35,396 bases of DNA from Desulfuromonadaceae bacterium. GTDB taxonomy: Bacteria; Desulfobacterota; Desulfuromonadia; Desulfuromonadales; UBA2294. The stretch is taken from assembly GCA_024636225.1 (NCBI GenBank), contig JAGXHN010000003.1, positions 1-35,396 of the forward strand. Direction: 5' to 3'. Below are positions 1 through 9,329 of the stretch, piece after piece. The notes beneath the pieces are model-generated. The model saw only the letters and a program-made list of their open reading frames with translations, was not told the DNA's origin and did no database searches. The translations under genes and the position numbers were made by a program. Each line of letters starts with the position of its first letter. Within the stretch, counting starts at the first letter, position 1.

Positions 1-74
1 GTGGAACCGGTCGTTCAAAAAAGGCGGCTGAACAGCAGGCAGCAGAGTCTGCACTTGAACAGTTGAATCGCTGA
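1..74 (+). CDS. rnc: Ribonuclease III, C-terminal end (partial)
   Basis: Only the last 23 codons are present, in frame from base 3 to the TGA at 72-74. They read GTGRSKKAAEQQAAESALEQ and end LNR, which is the characteristic end of the double-stranded RNA-binding domain of RNase III (the G-x-G-x-S-K-K signature followed by an Ala/Glu helix). RNase III cleaves dsRNA during rRNA maturation. The rest lies upstream of the window. The next gene starts 2 bases after the stop, so they are probably cotranscribed. Placing rnc just before era is common in bacteria and supports the call. Confidence 0.85.
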   Translation, partial: GTGRSKKAAEQQAAESALEQLNR

Positions 75-76
75 AT

Positions 77-1090
77 GTGAAAATTTTTCCGGTTTTTATT
101 CCGAATCTTGGCTGTCCGGGCGGATGTGTATATTGCGATCAGAGTCTGAATAGCGGGGTCGCACAGGCTCCGACCCCCGAAGAAATTGCGGCGCGGCTGA
201 AACAGCAGTTGCCTGAGGCGGGTCTCGATCAGATCGCCTTTTATGGGGGGTCTTTTACCGCTCTTTCTCTCTCTCTTCAGAATGACTATCTGCAGGCGGT
301 GCAGCCGTTCCTCGGGAGTGGACAAGTCGGTAGTCTGCGCATTTCGACCCGCCCGGACTGTATCGATGGCGCGTCTGCTGCCCGCTTGCGTCGTTTCGGG
401 GTGAAGACGGTCGAGCTTGGCTGTCAGTCTTTTTCTGATCTGGTGCTGGCGGCCAGTGGCAGAGGCTGTCGAACTGAGGTTTTTCCCCTTGCGGTTACGG
501 TGTTGCGCGATGCCGGTCTGTCTGTCGGCATTCAGCTGATGCCCGGTCTTCCGGCCGGGACAGATAACGAAGCTCGCAACTCTCTGCTGAGTGCGCTGTT
601 GTTGAAACCGGATTTTTTAAGGATCTACCCTGCGGTCGTTTTGGCCGGAACACGGCTGGCAATCGACTGGCAGGACCGCCGTTACCGGGCGATGAGCCTG
701 GATCATGCGGTTGATCTTTGTGCCGATATGGCCTTGATCTGTCACGAAGCAGAGGTGCCGGTCATTCGTTTCGGGCTCCAGGCTTCGGTCGATCTCGATG
801 CACACGGGGTTCTGGCGGGTCCTTATCACCCGGCTTTCGGTCAGCTGGTGCAGTCTTCTCTCTGGCTGCGTGCCATGAGGAGACTCCTGGTCGGTCGTCA
901 GGCGCATGTTATACAGGTTCATCCGCACGACCTTTCAACGGCTCTTGGTCAGAGACGAATCAATCTGGATCGACTGCATCAGCAGAACCCTGATCTGACC
1001 ATCGTACCGTGCAATACAGTAACGCGTGGGCAGATACAGATAGAACAGACAACGGTAGAGATGATGGCCTTCGCGGCCGGGAACGGGTGA
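77..1090 (+). CDS. Elp3-like radical SAM protein
   Basis: This is a 337-residue protein starting with GTG two bases after rnc. The 4Fe-4S cluster motif is plain near the N-terminus: Cys13, Cys17 and Cys20 in GCPGGCVYCDQ. It is followed by a glycine-rich SAM-binding strand (FYGGSFTAL, about residue 55) and a later LMPGLPAGT loop typical of the Elp3/coproporphyrinogen-oxidase-like group. No GNAT acetyltransferase domain follows, so it is not a full Elp3. Family members sit beside rnc in several bacterial lineages, but I know of no established reaction; the context suggests an RNA-related role, which is inference. Its 3' end overlaps the possible GTG start of era, so the two are likely translationally coupled. 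Confidence 0.85.
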   Translation: MKIFPVFIPNLGCPGGCVYCDQSLNSGVAQAPTPEEIAARLKQQLPEAGLDQIAFYGGSFTALSLSLQNDYLQAVQPFLGSGQVGSLRISTRPDCIDGASAARLRRFGVKTVELGCQSFSDLVLAASGRGCRTEVFPLAVTVLRDAGLSVGIQLMPGLPAGTDNEARNSLLSALLLKPDFLRIYPAVVLAGTRLAIDWQDRRYRAMSLDHAVDLCADMALICHEAEVPVIRFGLQASVDLDAHGVLAGPYHPAFGQLVQSSLWLRAMRRLLVGRQAHVIQVHPHDLSTALGQRRINLDRLHQQNPDLTIVPCNTVTRGQIQIEQTTVEMMAFAAGNG

Positions 1091-1095
1091 CAGGT

Positions 1096-1995
1096 TTGAG
1101 TGAAAATAAAGATTACAGATCAGGATTTGTGTCGATTGTCGGACGCCCCAATGTTGGAAAATCGACACTTCTGAATCAGATCCTCGGGCAGAAAATTGCG
1201 ATTACGACCGATAAACCACAAACAACCCGAAATCGGATTCTCGGCATTCATACGCTGGACGATGCACAGATTCTGTTTCTTGATACACCGGGAATCCATA
1301 AAGGGGAAGGGCGTTTAAGTCGTTTTATGGTCTCTCAGGCCACGTCGGCCTGTTCCGGTGTTGATCTGGTCATGTTTCTGGTAGATGCGACGGCACGCTC
1401 CGGCAGTGGTGATTCCTTTGTGCTCGATATCTTGCGCAACAGCAAGATACCGGTCATTCTGGTCATCAACAAGATCGATCTGGTCGCACGCGAGAGTTTG
1501 CTTCCGCTGATTGATACTTATTCCAAACTGTTCGATTTTGTCGAAATTTTTCCGATTTCAGCCGCTAAAGGGGAAGGGACAGAAGAGCTGGTCGCAAGGA
1601 TTCGCGAACTTCTCCCGCCGGGAACCCCGTATTATCCAGAGGATATGATTACGGATCTGCCTGAACGATTTATTGCGGCTGAAATGATTCGGGAGCAGAT
1701 TCTGAATCAGACCCGCGATGAGATCCCGTACGGGGTGGCGGTTGAAGTGGAATCGTTTGAAGAGAAACCGGAGAAGGGACTGGTTGTAATCGGTGCGGTG
1801 ATCCATGTTGAGCGGGACAGCCATAAACGAATTATTGTCGGCAAACAGGGGAGCCGCCTTAAAACCATCGGAAAATCGGCGCGGCTCGAAATCGAAAAAC
1901 TGCTCGATTCGAAGGTATATCTCGAACTTTTTGTTCATGTGCAGAAAAACTGGACCGAATCCGCACATCAGCTGAAACGGTTCGGATACGAGTGA
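1096..1995 (+). CDS. era: GTPase Era, 16S rRNA/30S assembly
   Basis: Era is a membrane-associated GTPase that binds the 3' end of 16S rRNA and acts in 30S assembly. Counting from TTG 1096, the P-loop GRPNVGKST is at residues 16-24. DTPGIHKGE (G3), NKIDLV (G4) and SAAKGEG (G5) follow, and a KH RNA-binding domain ends the protein ([14 protein letters not shown], then a conserved VHVQKNW stretch). I chose TTG 1096 because it gives 299 residues, the normal Era length, with GGTGA as ribosome binding site 5 bases upstream and an N-terminus ([16 protein letters not shown]) that looks like other Eras. GTG 1087, overlapping the preceding stop, is the alternative. Upstream ATG 1009 lies deep inside the radical SAM gene and is unlikely. 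Confidence 0.95.
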   Translation: MSENKDYRSGFVSIVGRPNVGKSTLLNQILGQKIAITTDKPQTTRNRILGIHTLDDAQILFLDTPGIHKGEGRLSRFMVSQATSACSGVDLVMFLVDATARSGSGDSFVLDILRNSKIPVILVINKIDLVARESLLPLIDTYSKLFDFVEIFPISAAKGEGTEELVARIRELLPPGTPYYPEDMITDLPERFIAAEMIREQILNQTRDEIPYGVAVEVESFEEKPEKGLVVIGAVIHVERDSHKRIIVGKQGSRLKTIGKSARLEIEKLLDSKVYLELFVHVQKNWTESAHQLKRFGYE

Positions 1996-2116
1996 TGGTG
2001 TCAGAACAACACGATCGAACGGCAGGACAAGATTTTGTCTGAACCCTGTTATAATGCAGAATCTACACTTCAGTGCAGTCATAAAAGACGGCACCTGGAC
2101 AGAGGAAAAATTAATA

Positions 2117-3436
2117 ATGCTTCCCATTGTTGCTATTGTCGGCCGCCCGAATGTTGGCAAGTCGACCCTGTTTAATCGTCTGCTCGGTGAGCGACGGGCC
2201 ATCGTTGAGGATTTCCCGGGGGTGACCAGAGATCGAAATTATGCTTTGGTCAGCCGTCATGAGAGACCCTTTACCTTGATTGATACCGGCGGTTTCGAGC
2301 CGGTCAGTGAAGATCGCCTTCTTATTCAGATGCGTGAACAGTCACAGCTCGCCATCGAGGAAGCGGATGTGATTCTGTTTGTTATGGATGGCCGGGAGGG
2401 GGTTACACCGGCGGACCATGAAGTGAGTAAAATGCTGCGGCAGATTAAAAAGCCGGTTCTGTACGTCATCAATAAGGTGGATGGCGATCGTCAGGAGGAC
2501 GAAGCGGTCGAATTTTACGAACTCGGCATCGATGATCTGATAACCATATCGGCTGAACATGGCCGCGGTGTCGCTGAACTGGTCGATCGGATTGTCGGAT
2601 TTTTGCCGGAGGGGGACGATGACCAGGAGGTTGAAGGTGAAACCCGGCTGGCGATCATCGGTCGGCCCAACGTCGGAAAATCGTCTCTGGTTAACAGGAT
2701 TCTGGGGAAAGAGCGCGTCGTCGCCAATCCTCTGGCCGGGACGACCAGAGATAGTGTCGATTCGCCCTTTATGTATAATAAAAAACGGTACGTGTTGATC
2801 GATACCGCCGGTATAAGGCGTAAGGGGAAAGTGAGTCAGAAGCTGGAAAAGTATAGCGTGATCCAGGCGCTAAAGGCGATGGATCGGGCACACGTTGTGT
2901 TGGCTGTTGTCGATGGGTCTGCCGGGATCATCGATCAGGATATGACGATAGCGGGCTACGCTTTTGAACGCGGCCGAGCGGTTATTCTGGTGGTGAATAA
3001 ATGGGACCTGGTCGAGAAGGATCACGGCACGATGAAAGAGTTTACAAGAGATCTGCGTGATCGGTTCAGTTTTCTCGGCAATGTCCCGATTCTGTTTGTG
3101 TCGGCGTTGACCGGGCAGCGGGCGGCAAAAATCATTCAGGATGTCGAGATGGTGGCAGAACAGTTTAATCGGCGTATTTCGACCGCCCCGTTGAATGCAG
3201 CTCTTCAAGAGGCGATTGAGGCCCATCAGCCAGCCATCTACAAAGGGCGGCGGCTCAAGTTTTTTTACATGACCCAGACGGCGGTCAGACCCCCGTCGTT
3301 TGTTGTTTTTGTCAATCAGGCTGAAGGGGTCCATTTCTCTTATCAACGTTATCTTGTTAATAAAATTCGTGAGGCTTTTGGTTTTGTCGGAGTTCCGTTG
3401 CGAATCGAATACCGTGATCGCGAACGCAGGGGTTAA
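2117..3436 (+). CDS. der: Double-domain GTPase Der (EngA), 50S assembly
   Basis: Der is essential for 50S ribosomal subunit maturation and is unique in carrying two tandem GTPase domains. Both are visible: the first P-loop GRPNVGKST at residues 9-17 with DTGGF and NKVDG, and the second GRPNVGKSS near residue 182 with [10 protein letters not shown] and NKWDLV. A C-terminal KH-like domain follows (about 350-439). The start is ATG 2117, preceded by AGAGGA about 10 bases upstream. This gives 439 residues, the usual length, whereas the longer reading from 2054 adds an unconserved leader. It follows era by 121 bases, so assembly GTPases are paired here. Confidence 0.96.
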   Translation: MLPIVAIVGRPNVGKSTLFNRLLGERRAIVEDFPGVTRDRNYALVSRHERPFTLIDTGGFEPVSEDRLLIQMREQSQLAIEEADVILFVMDGREGVTPADHEVSKMLRQIKKPVLYVINKVDGDRQEDEAVEFYELGIDDLITISAEHGRGVAELVDRIVGFLPEGDDDQEVEGETRLAIIGRPNVGKSSLVNRILGKERVVANPLAGTTRDSVDSPFMYNKKRYVLIDTAGIRRKGKVSQKLEKYSVIQALKAMDRAHVVLAVVDGSAGIIDQDMTIAGYAFERGRAVILVVNKWDLVEKDHGTMKEFTRDLRDRFSFLGNVPILFVSALTGQRAAKIIQDVEMVAEQFNRRISTAPLNAALQEAIEAHQPAIYKGRRLKFFYMTQTAVRPPSFVVFVNQAEGVHFSYQRYLVNKIREAFGFVGVPLRIEYRDRERRG

Positions 3437-3441
3437 ATCAC

Positions 3442-3471
3442 TTTACTTTGTTCGTTCGGGTGGGATATAGT
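3442..3471 (+). promoter_or_regulatory. Candidate sigma70-type promoter for the chemosensory operon
   Basis: In the 107-base gap after der, TTTACT (3442-3447) and TATAGT (3466-3471) are separated by 18 bases, 4/6 and 5/6 matches to the -35 and -10 consensus. It would start transcription about 65 bases before the first chemosensory gene. This is pattern matching only; readthrough from der is also possible. Confidence 0.3.
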
Positions 3472-3543
3472 AAATCTGTTTAATATTCAGCTGTTAGATT
3501 GGTCATTTGCCTGTTCAATGGCCTGTTTGTGGAGTCGTGATAT

Positions 3544-5289
3544 ATGAGTCTTGTTGGAAACCTGGAAGACCTCGGTCTCGGAGAAATTCTGCAGATCGTC
3601 AGTCTCAGTCGAAAATCGGGAGTTTTGACTCTCGATAGTTCAGGGCGTACCGGCAAGGTTACGTTTCTGGACGGTCAGGTTATCCGTGCGACGACCAGTG
3701 CCAGTCGTGTAAATCTGGGAGATCTTCTTGTCCGGCGTGAGCTCGTCGATATTGATACGCTGAAAAAGGCGCTGTTTATTCAGCGTAACAGTGAAAACCC
3801 ACCCCGGCTCGGAGTTATTCTGGCCGAAAAATTTGCGGTCCCCGCTGATAAAATAGAAGAAGTCGCCAAAGAGCAGATAGAGAAGATTGTTTATAGCTTC
3901 TTTACCTGGAATGAAGGCTCTTTTTCATTCGATCTCGGCGAGACGAGCGTTCTGGCTTCAGGTAACCTGAACCCGTTGCAGTTCATGGTTGATTCCGGCC
4001 TTAATCCTCAATGGCTGGCGATGGAGGGGAGCCGGATTCTGGATGAAAAGGCTCACAAAGGGGATTCTCTTGAATTGGAAGATGAGGGGCCGGTTCTGGA
4101 TGTCGTCGATCTGCTTGGTGAGGAGGGGGCGGCTGAACTGAAAAAGGCGGCAGCAGCTTCTGACGCTATTCCGGATTCTAAGAAGAAACTCCCGGATGTG
4201 CCTGCACTGACGCCTGCTTTCGTCGGTAAAACTGTCTATCTGGTCGATGATGATCAGTTGACGGCACAGGTTGTTGCCAGGCGCTTGCGGGAACAGCGCC
4301 TTGATGTCAAAGTCTTTACGAGCGCCAAAGATTTTATTGCTGCGCTCACCAAGGGTGTGGCGTCGCAGGAGTTCCCCTTGCTGCTTGTCGATCTGATCAT
4401 GCCGAAATGTGACGGTACCGGTATTCTGGGCGGGGTCGAAATTATCCAGAAAGTAAAAAGTGATTTCAAAGATCTGACCCTGCTGCTGATGAGTGATCAT
4501 CCCACCCCGGAAGTTGAACAGAAGTTGGCCCGCTTTAAATTGCCGGCGCTGATTCCGAAACCGCGCAAGAACGAACTGAATGATGATGCCAGCCAGAAGA
4601 TGTTGACCACGCTGGCGCAGACGGTCTTCACGTTTGCTGCCCCTGGTCTTTCATCTGTTGTGGAAGATACGGATGTCGACATCGGGTATCATTTCGGGTT
4701 TGAGCTGCTCAAGGAAGTTAACGATGCGGAACTTCAGGCCAGCCCGGGTAAAATACTGCCGACGCCGGGGATTCATCTTCTCGGCGGTATGTTGCAGGAG
4801 TTGAACAACCCCTCTTTAGGTGGAGGAATTATTCTTCTGGTTCTGCGTTTTGCCAGCGAACTGATGAATCGTGCCGTGATCTTTTTCGTTAAAGGCGATG
4901 AGATCATGGGTCTCGGTCAGTTCGGGATCGAAGCGACGGAGGAGAGTGCCGACGTTCTTATTAGAAAAATAAAAATACCGGTCAAAGAGAAAACGATTCT
5001 GAGCGACGTGGCGAAAGATTTCTCACCCAAACATGTCACTTTTGGCGATGGGAAGTGGGATCAATATCTTATCGATAAACTCGGTGGTCAGAGGCCCGTT
5101 GATGCGTTTGTCGGTCCGATCATCAGTGAAGGGAACATCGTCGCTTTTATTTATGGTGACAATCTCCCCAAGCAGGAGCCTGTAGGGGATACAGAGTCGT
5201 TTGAAATTTTTCTTTCCCAGGCAGGTATGGCTATGGAGAAGGCTCTGCTTGAACGTCGATTAAAAGGGCGGCAAGCGGTTGAGTCTTAA
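3544..5289 (+). CDS. DUF4388 - receiver - GAF-like regulatory protein
   Basis: This 581-residue protein opens the chemosensory operon. Residues 1-150 match the DUF4388 (PatA N-terminal-like) pattern, beginning LVGNLEDLGLGEILQIVSLS with the typical KSGVLTL strand. A receiver domain spans about 228-345: acidic pair DD near 235-237, phosphoacceptor Asp283 in LLLVDLIMP, and the conserved lysine in LIPKP near 339. Residues 390-575 resemble a degenerate GAF fold ending in a helix (SQAGMAMEKALLERRL). An insert of about 13 residues after the phospho-Asp (CDGTGILGGVEI) makes the receiver atypical. DUF4388 proteins are common in myxobacteria and Desulfuromonadales and are linked to polarity and surface motility, but no biochemical role is firmly set. 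It lies 22 bases upstream of cheY, which suggests it is a partner or output of this pathway. Confidence 0.8.
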   Translation: MSLVGNLEDLGLGEILQIVSLSRKSGVLTLDSSGRTGKVTFLDGQVIRATTSASRVNLGDLLVRRELVDIDTLKKALFIQRNSENPPRLGVILAEKFAVPADKIEEVAKEQIEKIVYSFFTWNEGSFSFDLGETSVLASGNLNPLQFMVDSGLNPQWLAMEGSRILDEKAHKGDSLELEDEGPVLDVVDLLGEEGAAELKKAAAASDAIPDSKKKLPDVPALTPAFVGKTVYLVDDDQLTAQVVARRLREQRLDVKVFTSAKDFIAALTKGVASQEFPLLLVDLIMPKCDGTGILGGVEIIQKVKSDFKDLTLLLMSDHPTPEVEQKLARFKLPALIPKPRKNELNDDASQKMLTTLAQTVFTFAAPGLSSVVEDTDVDIGYHFGFELLKEVNDAELQASPGKILPTPGIHLLGGMLQELNNPSLGGGIILLVLRFASELMNRAVIFFVKGDEIMGLGQFGIEATEESADVLIRKIKIPVKEKTILSDVAKDFSPKHVTFGDGKWDQYLIDKLGGQRPVDAFVGPIISEGNIVAFIYGDNLPKQEPVGDTESFEIFLSQAGMAMEKALLERRLKGRQAVES

Positions 5290-5311
5290 TTAGATAACGG
5301 AGCAAAATAGC

Positions 5312-5680
5312 GTGTCTTATAAAATTCTGATTGCCGAAGATTCATCCACCATGCGTTCGCTGATTGTCTCAACAATCTCGGCGATGGGGAATTATCAGCT
5401 GATTGAAGCGGCTAATGGTTTTGAAGCTCTGCGGATTCTGCCTCGCGAGAAAGTTGATCTGGTCATTACTGATATCAATATGCCCGATATCAATGGCCTT
5501 GAGTTGATCAGTTTTATTAAAAACAATCCCAACTATAAAGATACCCCACTGTTTATTATCAGCACCGAAGGGAGTGAAAAGGACCGCGACAAGGGGTTAT
5601 CTCTCGGTGCAGATGCTTATCTGGTCAAACCCTTCAACCCCATAGAACTGCAGGACCTTGTCCGGCAGTATCTCGGTTAG
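5312..5680 (+). CDS. cheY: CheY-type single-domain response regulator (copy 1)
   Basis: This 122-residue protein is a complete receiver domain and nothing else. It shows the acidic pair Glu9-Asp10, phosphoacceptor Asp54 in LVITDINMPDI, Ser84/Thr85 in IISTEG and Lys106 in LVKPF. It starts with GTG 5312, with CGGAG 9 bases upstream. It would take phosphate from the CheA encoded immediately downstream: the cheA ribosome binding site begins in its last codons. With no output domain it should act by protein binding. The target is unknown, since no flagellar switch or pilus gene is in view. It is closest in motif to the second CheY at 16123 (both have TDINMP). Confidence 0.92.
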   Translation: MSYKILIAEDSSTMRSLIVSTISAMGNYQLIEAANGFEALRILPREKVDLVITDINMPDINGLELISFIKNNPNYKDTPLFIISTEGSEKDRDKGLSLGADAYLVKPFNPIELQDLVRQYLG

Positions 5681-5690
5681 GAGGCCTGCT

Positions 5691-7751
5691 TTGTCGACAG
5701 AATTTTCTGGTCAGGCGCTTAAGGAATTTCTAGGCGAAGCCGAAGAGATTATTGAAAGCCTCCATCTTGATCTTGTAAAATTAGGGAATCGCGCAAGTCC
5801 TGATGATCTCGACCCTGAATTGATCAACAGTATTTTTCGAGGTGCCCACTCGCTTAAGGGGCTGGCCGGAATGTTCGGATTTAACGACGTTTCTGAGTTG
5901 GCTCACCATATGGAGGATATGCTCGACAATTTCCGCCTCGGCAAGATCCCTTTGTCGGACGAGTTGATCGAAACCATATTCGAATCGCTTGAATATCTTA
6001 CCCTGCTAGTGCAGGGGAAGAGTGAGGATGAAAGTTATTCCATCGATATCACTCCTGTTATCAGCCGGATTGATGCGGTTCTGTCGGGTGACAACAAGCC
6101 CGAAAGCAACATTTTCAAGCAGTTTAATATTGATCCTTCCATCCTCAATGTCCTGACTGAGTATGAAGAGCATCGTCTGCATGAAAATCTGACAAAAGGG
6201 AATAACCTGTTTCGCATTGAAGTCGCATTCGATCTTTCAAATTTTGATCAGGGTCTGGCCGAAATCAGCGAACTGCTTAAGCAGTCGGGTGAAATTATCA
6301 GTACGCTCCCCTGTTTTGGAGAGTTGACTGAACGAATCGCTTTTCAACTCTTGTTTGGAACTGCGATCGGTACTGAAGCAGTGCATGATCTGGTGGGGAA
6401 TGATGCTATAAAAGTTACAGCCATCGTTTCCAGAGCGGGTGCCGACACGGGCGCGCAACCTCTGCCAGCGGAATCTGCCGAGGTTTTTATTGACGCAACG
6501 GCAGAAGATCTTGCCCCCGCTCAGTCTCAGGCCGACTCAGCCAGTATGCGTTCTATCAGTCGTACGGTCCGGGTCGATATCGACAAACTTGATGATCTGA
6601 TGAACATTGTTGGCGAGCTGGTTCTTTCCAAAGGGGTCTTCACCGAGATCGCGGAAAAGATGAAAGCGACCGGACGCGACGATATTGCCAGCACGGTACA
6701 GAAGGCGACCAGAGAACTGGAGCGCAAGCTGGATGATCTGCAAAAAGGGGTTATGGAAGTTCGTATGGTACCGATCGCACAGCTGTTTGATAAAATGCTG
6801 CGGATTGTGCGTCAGGTTGCCAAGACACAAGGGAAAAAGGTCGCCCTCGATATTCAGGGGGCCGACACGGAGCTCGACAAGTTGATTGTCGAAGATTTAT
6901 CTGATCCATTGCAGCATATTATCCGTAACGCCATAGATCACGGGATTGAAACCCCGGATGAACGTCGGCGAGCTGGCAAGCCTGAGCAGGCGACCATCTG
7001 TCTCTGGGCCTTTCAAAAAGGGAATCATGTCGTTATTGAAATTAAGGATGACGGCAAAGGGATCGATCCTGAGGTCATTCGGGCCAAGGCGATTAAAAAG
7101 AAATTGGTCAGTGCCAATGCCGAACTGACACGCACTGACATCTATGATCTGGTTTTTCTGTCCGGGTTTTCGACACGTGATGAAGTGAGTGAACTCTCCG
7201 GACGGGGGGTGGGGATGGATGTGGTCAAAAACAACATCGCCTCGCTTTCCGGGATGATTGAAATTGACAGTGAGGTCGGTAAAGGGACCAGGATCGCCAT
7301 TACCCTGCCGATCACTCTGGCAATAATCAAAGCTCTGATCGTGCAGGTTTCCGGGACAACGTATGCTGTTCCGATCAACTCGGTGCTTGAGACACTGATG
7401 ATCGAAGAGTCTTCTATCCGCACGATAGAGCGCAAAGAGGTGATAGAGTTACGCCAGACCACCTTGCCGTTACTGCGCCTTGCAGAGATTTTTGGTCTTA
7501 AAAGCCCGCAGGAGCGTGCGAGTCGATGTTTCGTAGCTGTTGTCGGTCTGGCAGAAAAAAAGATCGGGATTGTCGTTGATGATCTGCTTGGGCAGCAGGA
7601 TGTCGTGATCAAGTCACTCGGCAGTACCCTCTCTTTTGTTCAAGGGATTTCCGGTGCAGCCGATCTTGGTAACCAGAAAACCATTCTGGTTCTGGATGTG
7701 GGCGGATTGATGAGTGAAGCGTTGCGCGGAGATAGTAACGTCCATGTATAA
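5691..7751 (+). CDS. cheA: Chemosensory histidine kinase CheA
   Basis: CheA is the autophosphorylating kinase of chemosensory arrays. With TTG 5691 as start (TTAGGAGG ends 6 bases upstream) it has 686 residues. The HPt domain carries the phospho-accepting His53 in GAHSLKGLAGMFG. A P2-like region lies around 150-260. The dimerisation domain begins VDIDKLDDLMNIVGELV. The ATP-binding domain has an N box (IIRNAIDHGIETP), G1 (DDGKGID) and G2 (GRGVGMDVV). The C-terminus is a CheW-like P5 domain that docks to CheW and receptors. The 3' end overlaps the next ATPase gene by 8 bases, so these two are probably translationally coupled. No receiver is fused to the kinase. All catalytic motifs look intact. 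Confidence 0.96.
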   Translation: MSTEFSGQALKEFLGEAEEIIESLHLDLVKLGNRASPDDLDPELINSIFRGAHSLKGLAGMFGFNDVSELAHHMEDMLDNFRLGKIPLSDELIETIFESLEYLTLLVQGKSEDESYSIDITPVISRIDAVLSGDNKPESNIFKQFNIDPSILNVLTEYEEHRLHENLTKGNNLFRIEVAFDLSNFDQGLAEISELLKQSGEIISTLPCFGELTERIAFQLLFGTAIGTEAVHDLVGNDAIKVTAIVSRAGADTGAQPLPAESAEVFIDATAEDLAPAQSQADSASMRSISRTVRVDIDKLDDLMNIVGELVLSKGVFTEIAEKMKATGRDDIASTVQKATRELERKLDDLQKGVMEVRMVPIAQLFDKMLRIVRQVAKTQGKKVALDIQGADTELDKLIVEDLSDPLQHIIRNAIDHGIETPDERRRAGKPEQATICLWAFQKGNHVVIEIKDDGKGIDPEVIRAKAIKKKLVSANAELTRTDIYDLVFLSGFSTRDEVSELSGRGVGMDVVKNNIASLSGMIEIDSEVGKGTRIAITLPITLAIIKALIVQVSGTTYAVPINSVLETLMIEESSIRTIERKEVIELRQTTLPLLRLAEIFGLKSPQERASRCFVAVVGLAEKKIGIVVDDLLGQQDVVIKSLGSTLSFVQGISGAADLGNQKTILVLDVGGLMSEALRGDSNVHV

Positions 7752-8547
7752 AGAATTTTATGGCCTGACAGAACGCCCATTTAGTAAAACGCCTGATCCG
7801 CGTTTTCTCTATTTGAGCCAGCAACACAAAGAGGCTCTCTCCCGGCTCATTTATGCCGTAGAGGAGAGGGATCTGATTCTTCTGACCGGCGAGATCGGTT
7901 GCGGCAAGACGACTCTCTCACGAGCGCTGCTTGATGAACTGGACGACTCTTACAAGGTGATTTTACTGATTAATCCGCGCTTGTCCCCGATGGAATTCCT
8001 GCGTTCTCTTGCGGTCCGTCTCGATATAGATGATCCGGCCCGCTTTAAAACTGAACTGCTTGAACAGATTGCCAACGCTCTGTATGCCCTGTATGAACAA
8101 GGGCAATGTCCGGTTCTTATCGTCGATGAAGCACAACTGGTTCCGCACAAAGAGACGTTTGATGAAATCCGGCTTCTAACCAACTTTCAACTCGACGATC
8201 AGAACTTGATAAGCGTCGTTCTGATGGGGCAACCGGAGCTGCGAAAGAGACTTGCACATCGCGCCTATGAACCGTTGCGACAACGTTTCGGGTTGCAATA
8301 TGATCTCAAACCGTTGGCCCGTGAAGAGATGAGTGACTATCTCGATTACCGGATCGAGACGGCCGGAGGGGTTAAAAATCTTTTTCAGGCTGATGCTGTC
8401 GACATGATCTATGCGTATTCGGCAGGGATCCCAAGGAAGATAAATCATGCCGCAACCCTTGCCCTGCTGGAAGGGTACGGTCGAGATAAAACACGCATCG
8501 ATGCAGTTGTAATGAATGCGGTCATGGCTGAACTTAACATGAACTGA
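7744..8547 (+). CDS. ExeA/GspA-type AAA ATPase in the che operon
   Basis: This is a 267-residue AAA ATPase of the ExeA/MshM type, beginning MYKEFYGLTERPFSKTPDPR, the usual opening of that family. Walker A is GEIGCGKTT at 49-57, Walker B LIVDEAQ at 125-131, sensor 1 near MGQPEL (161-166) and an arginine-rich finger near 179. It lacks the C-terminal peptidoglycan-binding domain of true ExeA, and is not a ParA/MinD ATPase. I chose ATG 7744, which overlaps the end of cheA and has GGAGA upstream; the in-frame ATG 7714 lies further inside cheA. Relatives help assemble type II secretion or MSHA pili. Here its position between cheA and cheW suggests work on the chemosensory array, which is inference. 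Confidence 0.85.
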   Translation: MYKEFYGLTERPFSKTPDPRFLYLSQQHKEALSRLIYAVEERDLILLTGEIGCGKTTLSRALLDELDDSYKVILLINPRLSPMEFLRSLAVRLDIDDPARFKTELLEQIANALYALYEQGQCPVLIVDEAQLVPHKETFDEIRLLTNFQLDDQNLISVVLMGQPELRKRLAHRAYEPLRQRFGLQYDLKPLAREEMSDYLDYRIETAGGVKNLFQADAVDMIYAYSAGIPRKINHAATLALLEGYGRDKTRIDAVVMNAVMAELNMN

Positions 8548-8566
8548 AGGATGGAATTGACGGATC

Positions 8567-9313
8567 ATGGATCTGGTTAAAATTCGAAAAAAAGCGAAAA
8601 GCGCGCGGGAAAAACCGACAAAAAAACCGGAAGTAAAGGTTGATCCTGAACTTTTGGATACGGTCACCCCGGTCGATGTGAGCAAGGTCACCTCTTCAGC
8701 TTCCATTGTTCAGACGAGCCCCGATGCGCCAGGCTCTAAAGCTTTGCCGAGACCGGTCTCTGAACCGAAGTCAAAAGAGATTGATCCGCTTGAGGCTCTT
8801 TTTGCATTCCGGGTGGAGGGGACCCTGGCGACGGAAGAGCTTTATCTCAAGGCTCTGATGGGTGATGATGATGCGGTTGATGGTGAACTGAGACAGTGGT
8901 TGACTTTCTCCCTGGGGGCAGAAGAATATGCCCTTGAACTCAGCGTCGTCAATGAGATCATTAAATCACGCGAGGTGACCGATATCCCCCGTGTTCCGGA
9001 TTTTATCCGTGGTATTATTTCTTTGCGCGGGATTATTGTTCCGGTCATCGATTTACGCAGGCGCTTGAAAATCGGGGTGATCGAACCTGGTCTGTCGACC
9101 CGGATTGTTGTTTGTCAGCAGAGTGGCAAATTAGCTGGCTTGTTGGTCGACAGTATTAATCAGGTCGTTAACATTTCATCCCATAGTATTGAACCGCCGC
9201 CATCAGTCCTATCCGGTCTGGATCGTGACTTTGTTGAGGGAGTAGGGCGGATCGATGGTAGAATGCTGATTCTGCTTCACCTGGCGAACGTCATTAACGC
9301 AGAGCTGACTTGA
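8567..9313 (+). CDS. cheW: CheW-like adaptor with long charged N-terminal extension
   Basis: This 248-residue protein has a CheW domain in its C-terminal half (about 110-245; LTFSLGAEEYALEL, then FIRGIISLRGIIVPVIDLRR), the fold that links CheA to receptors. Residues 1-105 are unlike CheW: a strongly basic start rich in Lys (KIRKKAKSAREKPTKKPEVK), a Ser/Pro/Val linker, then an acidic helix-like stretch at 73-100. Plain CheW is about 160-180 residues, so the extension is real. The layout (disordered tail plus CheW-like domain) is like ParP of Vibrio, and the ATPase gene lies directly upstream, as parC does to parP. No sequence homology to the ParP tail can be claimed from reading alone. Confidence 0.88.
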   Translation: MDLVKIRKKAKSAREKPTKKPEVKVDPELLDTVTPVDVSKVTSSASIVQTSPDAPGSKALPRPVSEPKSKEIDPLEALFAFRVEGTLATEELYLKALMGDDDAVDGELRQWLTFSLGAEEYALELSVVNEIIKSREVTDIPRVPDFIRGIISLRGIIVPVIDLRRRLKIGVIEPGLSTRIVVCQQSGKLAGLLVDSINQVVNISSHSIEPPPSVLSGLDRDFVEGVGRIDGRMLILLHLANVINAELT

Positions 9314-9329
9314 GAAAAGGAGGGAACCG

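Noticed and set aside
7142..7612. 156-codon open frame antisense to cheA
   Set aside because: Shadow of a strongly supported coding region; Ser/Thr/Arg-rich low-complexity composition typical of antisense frames.
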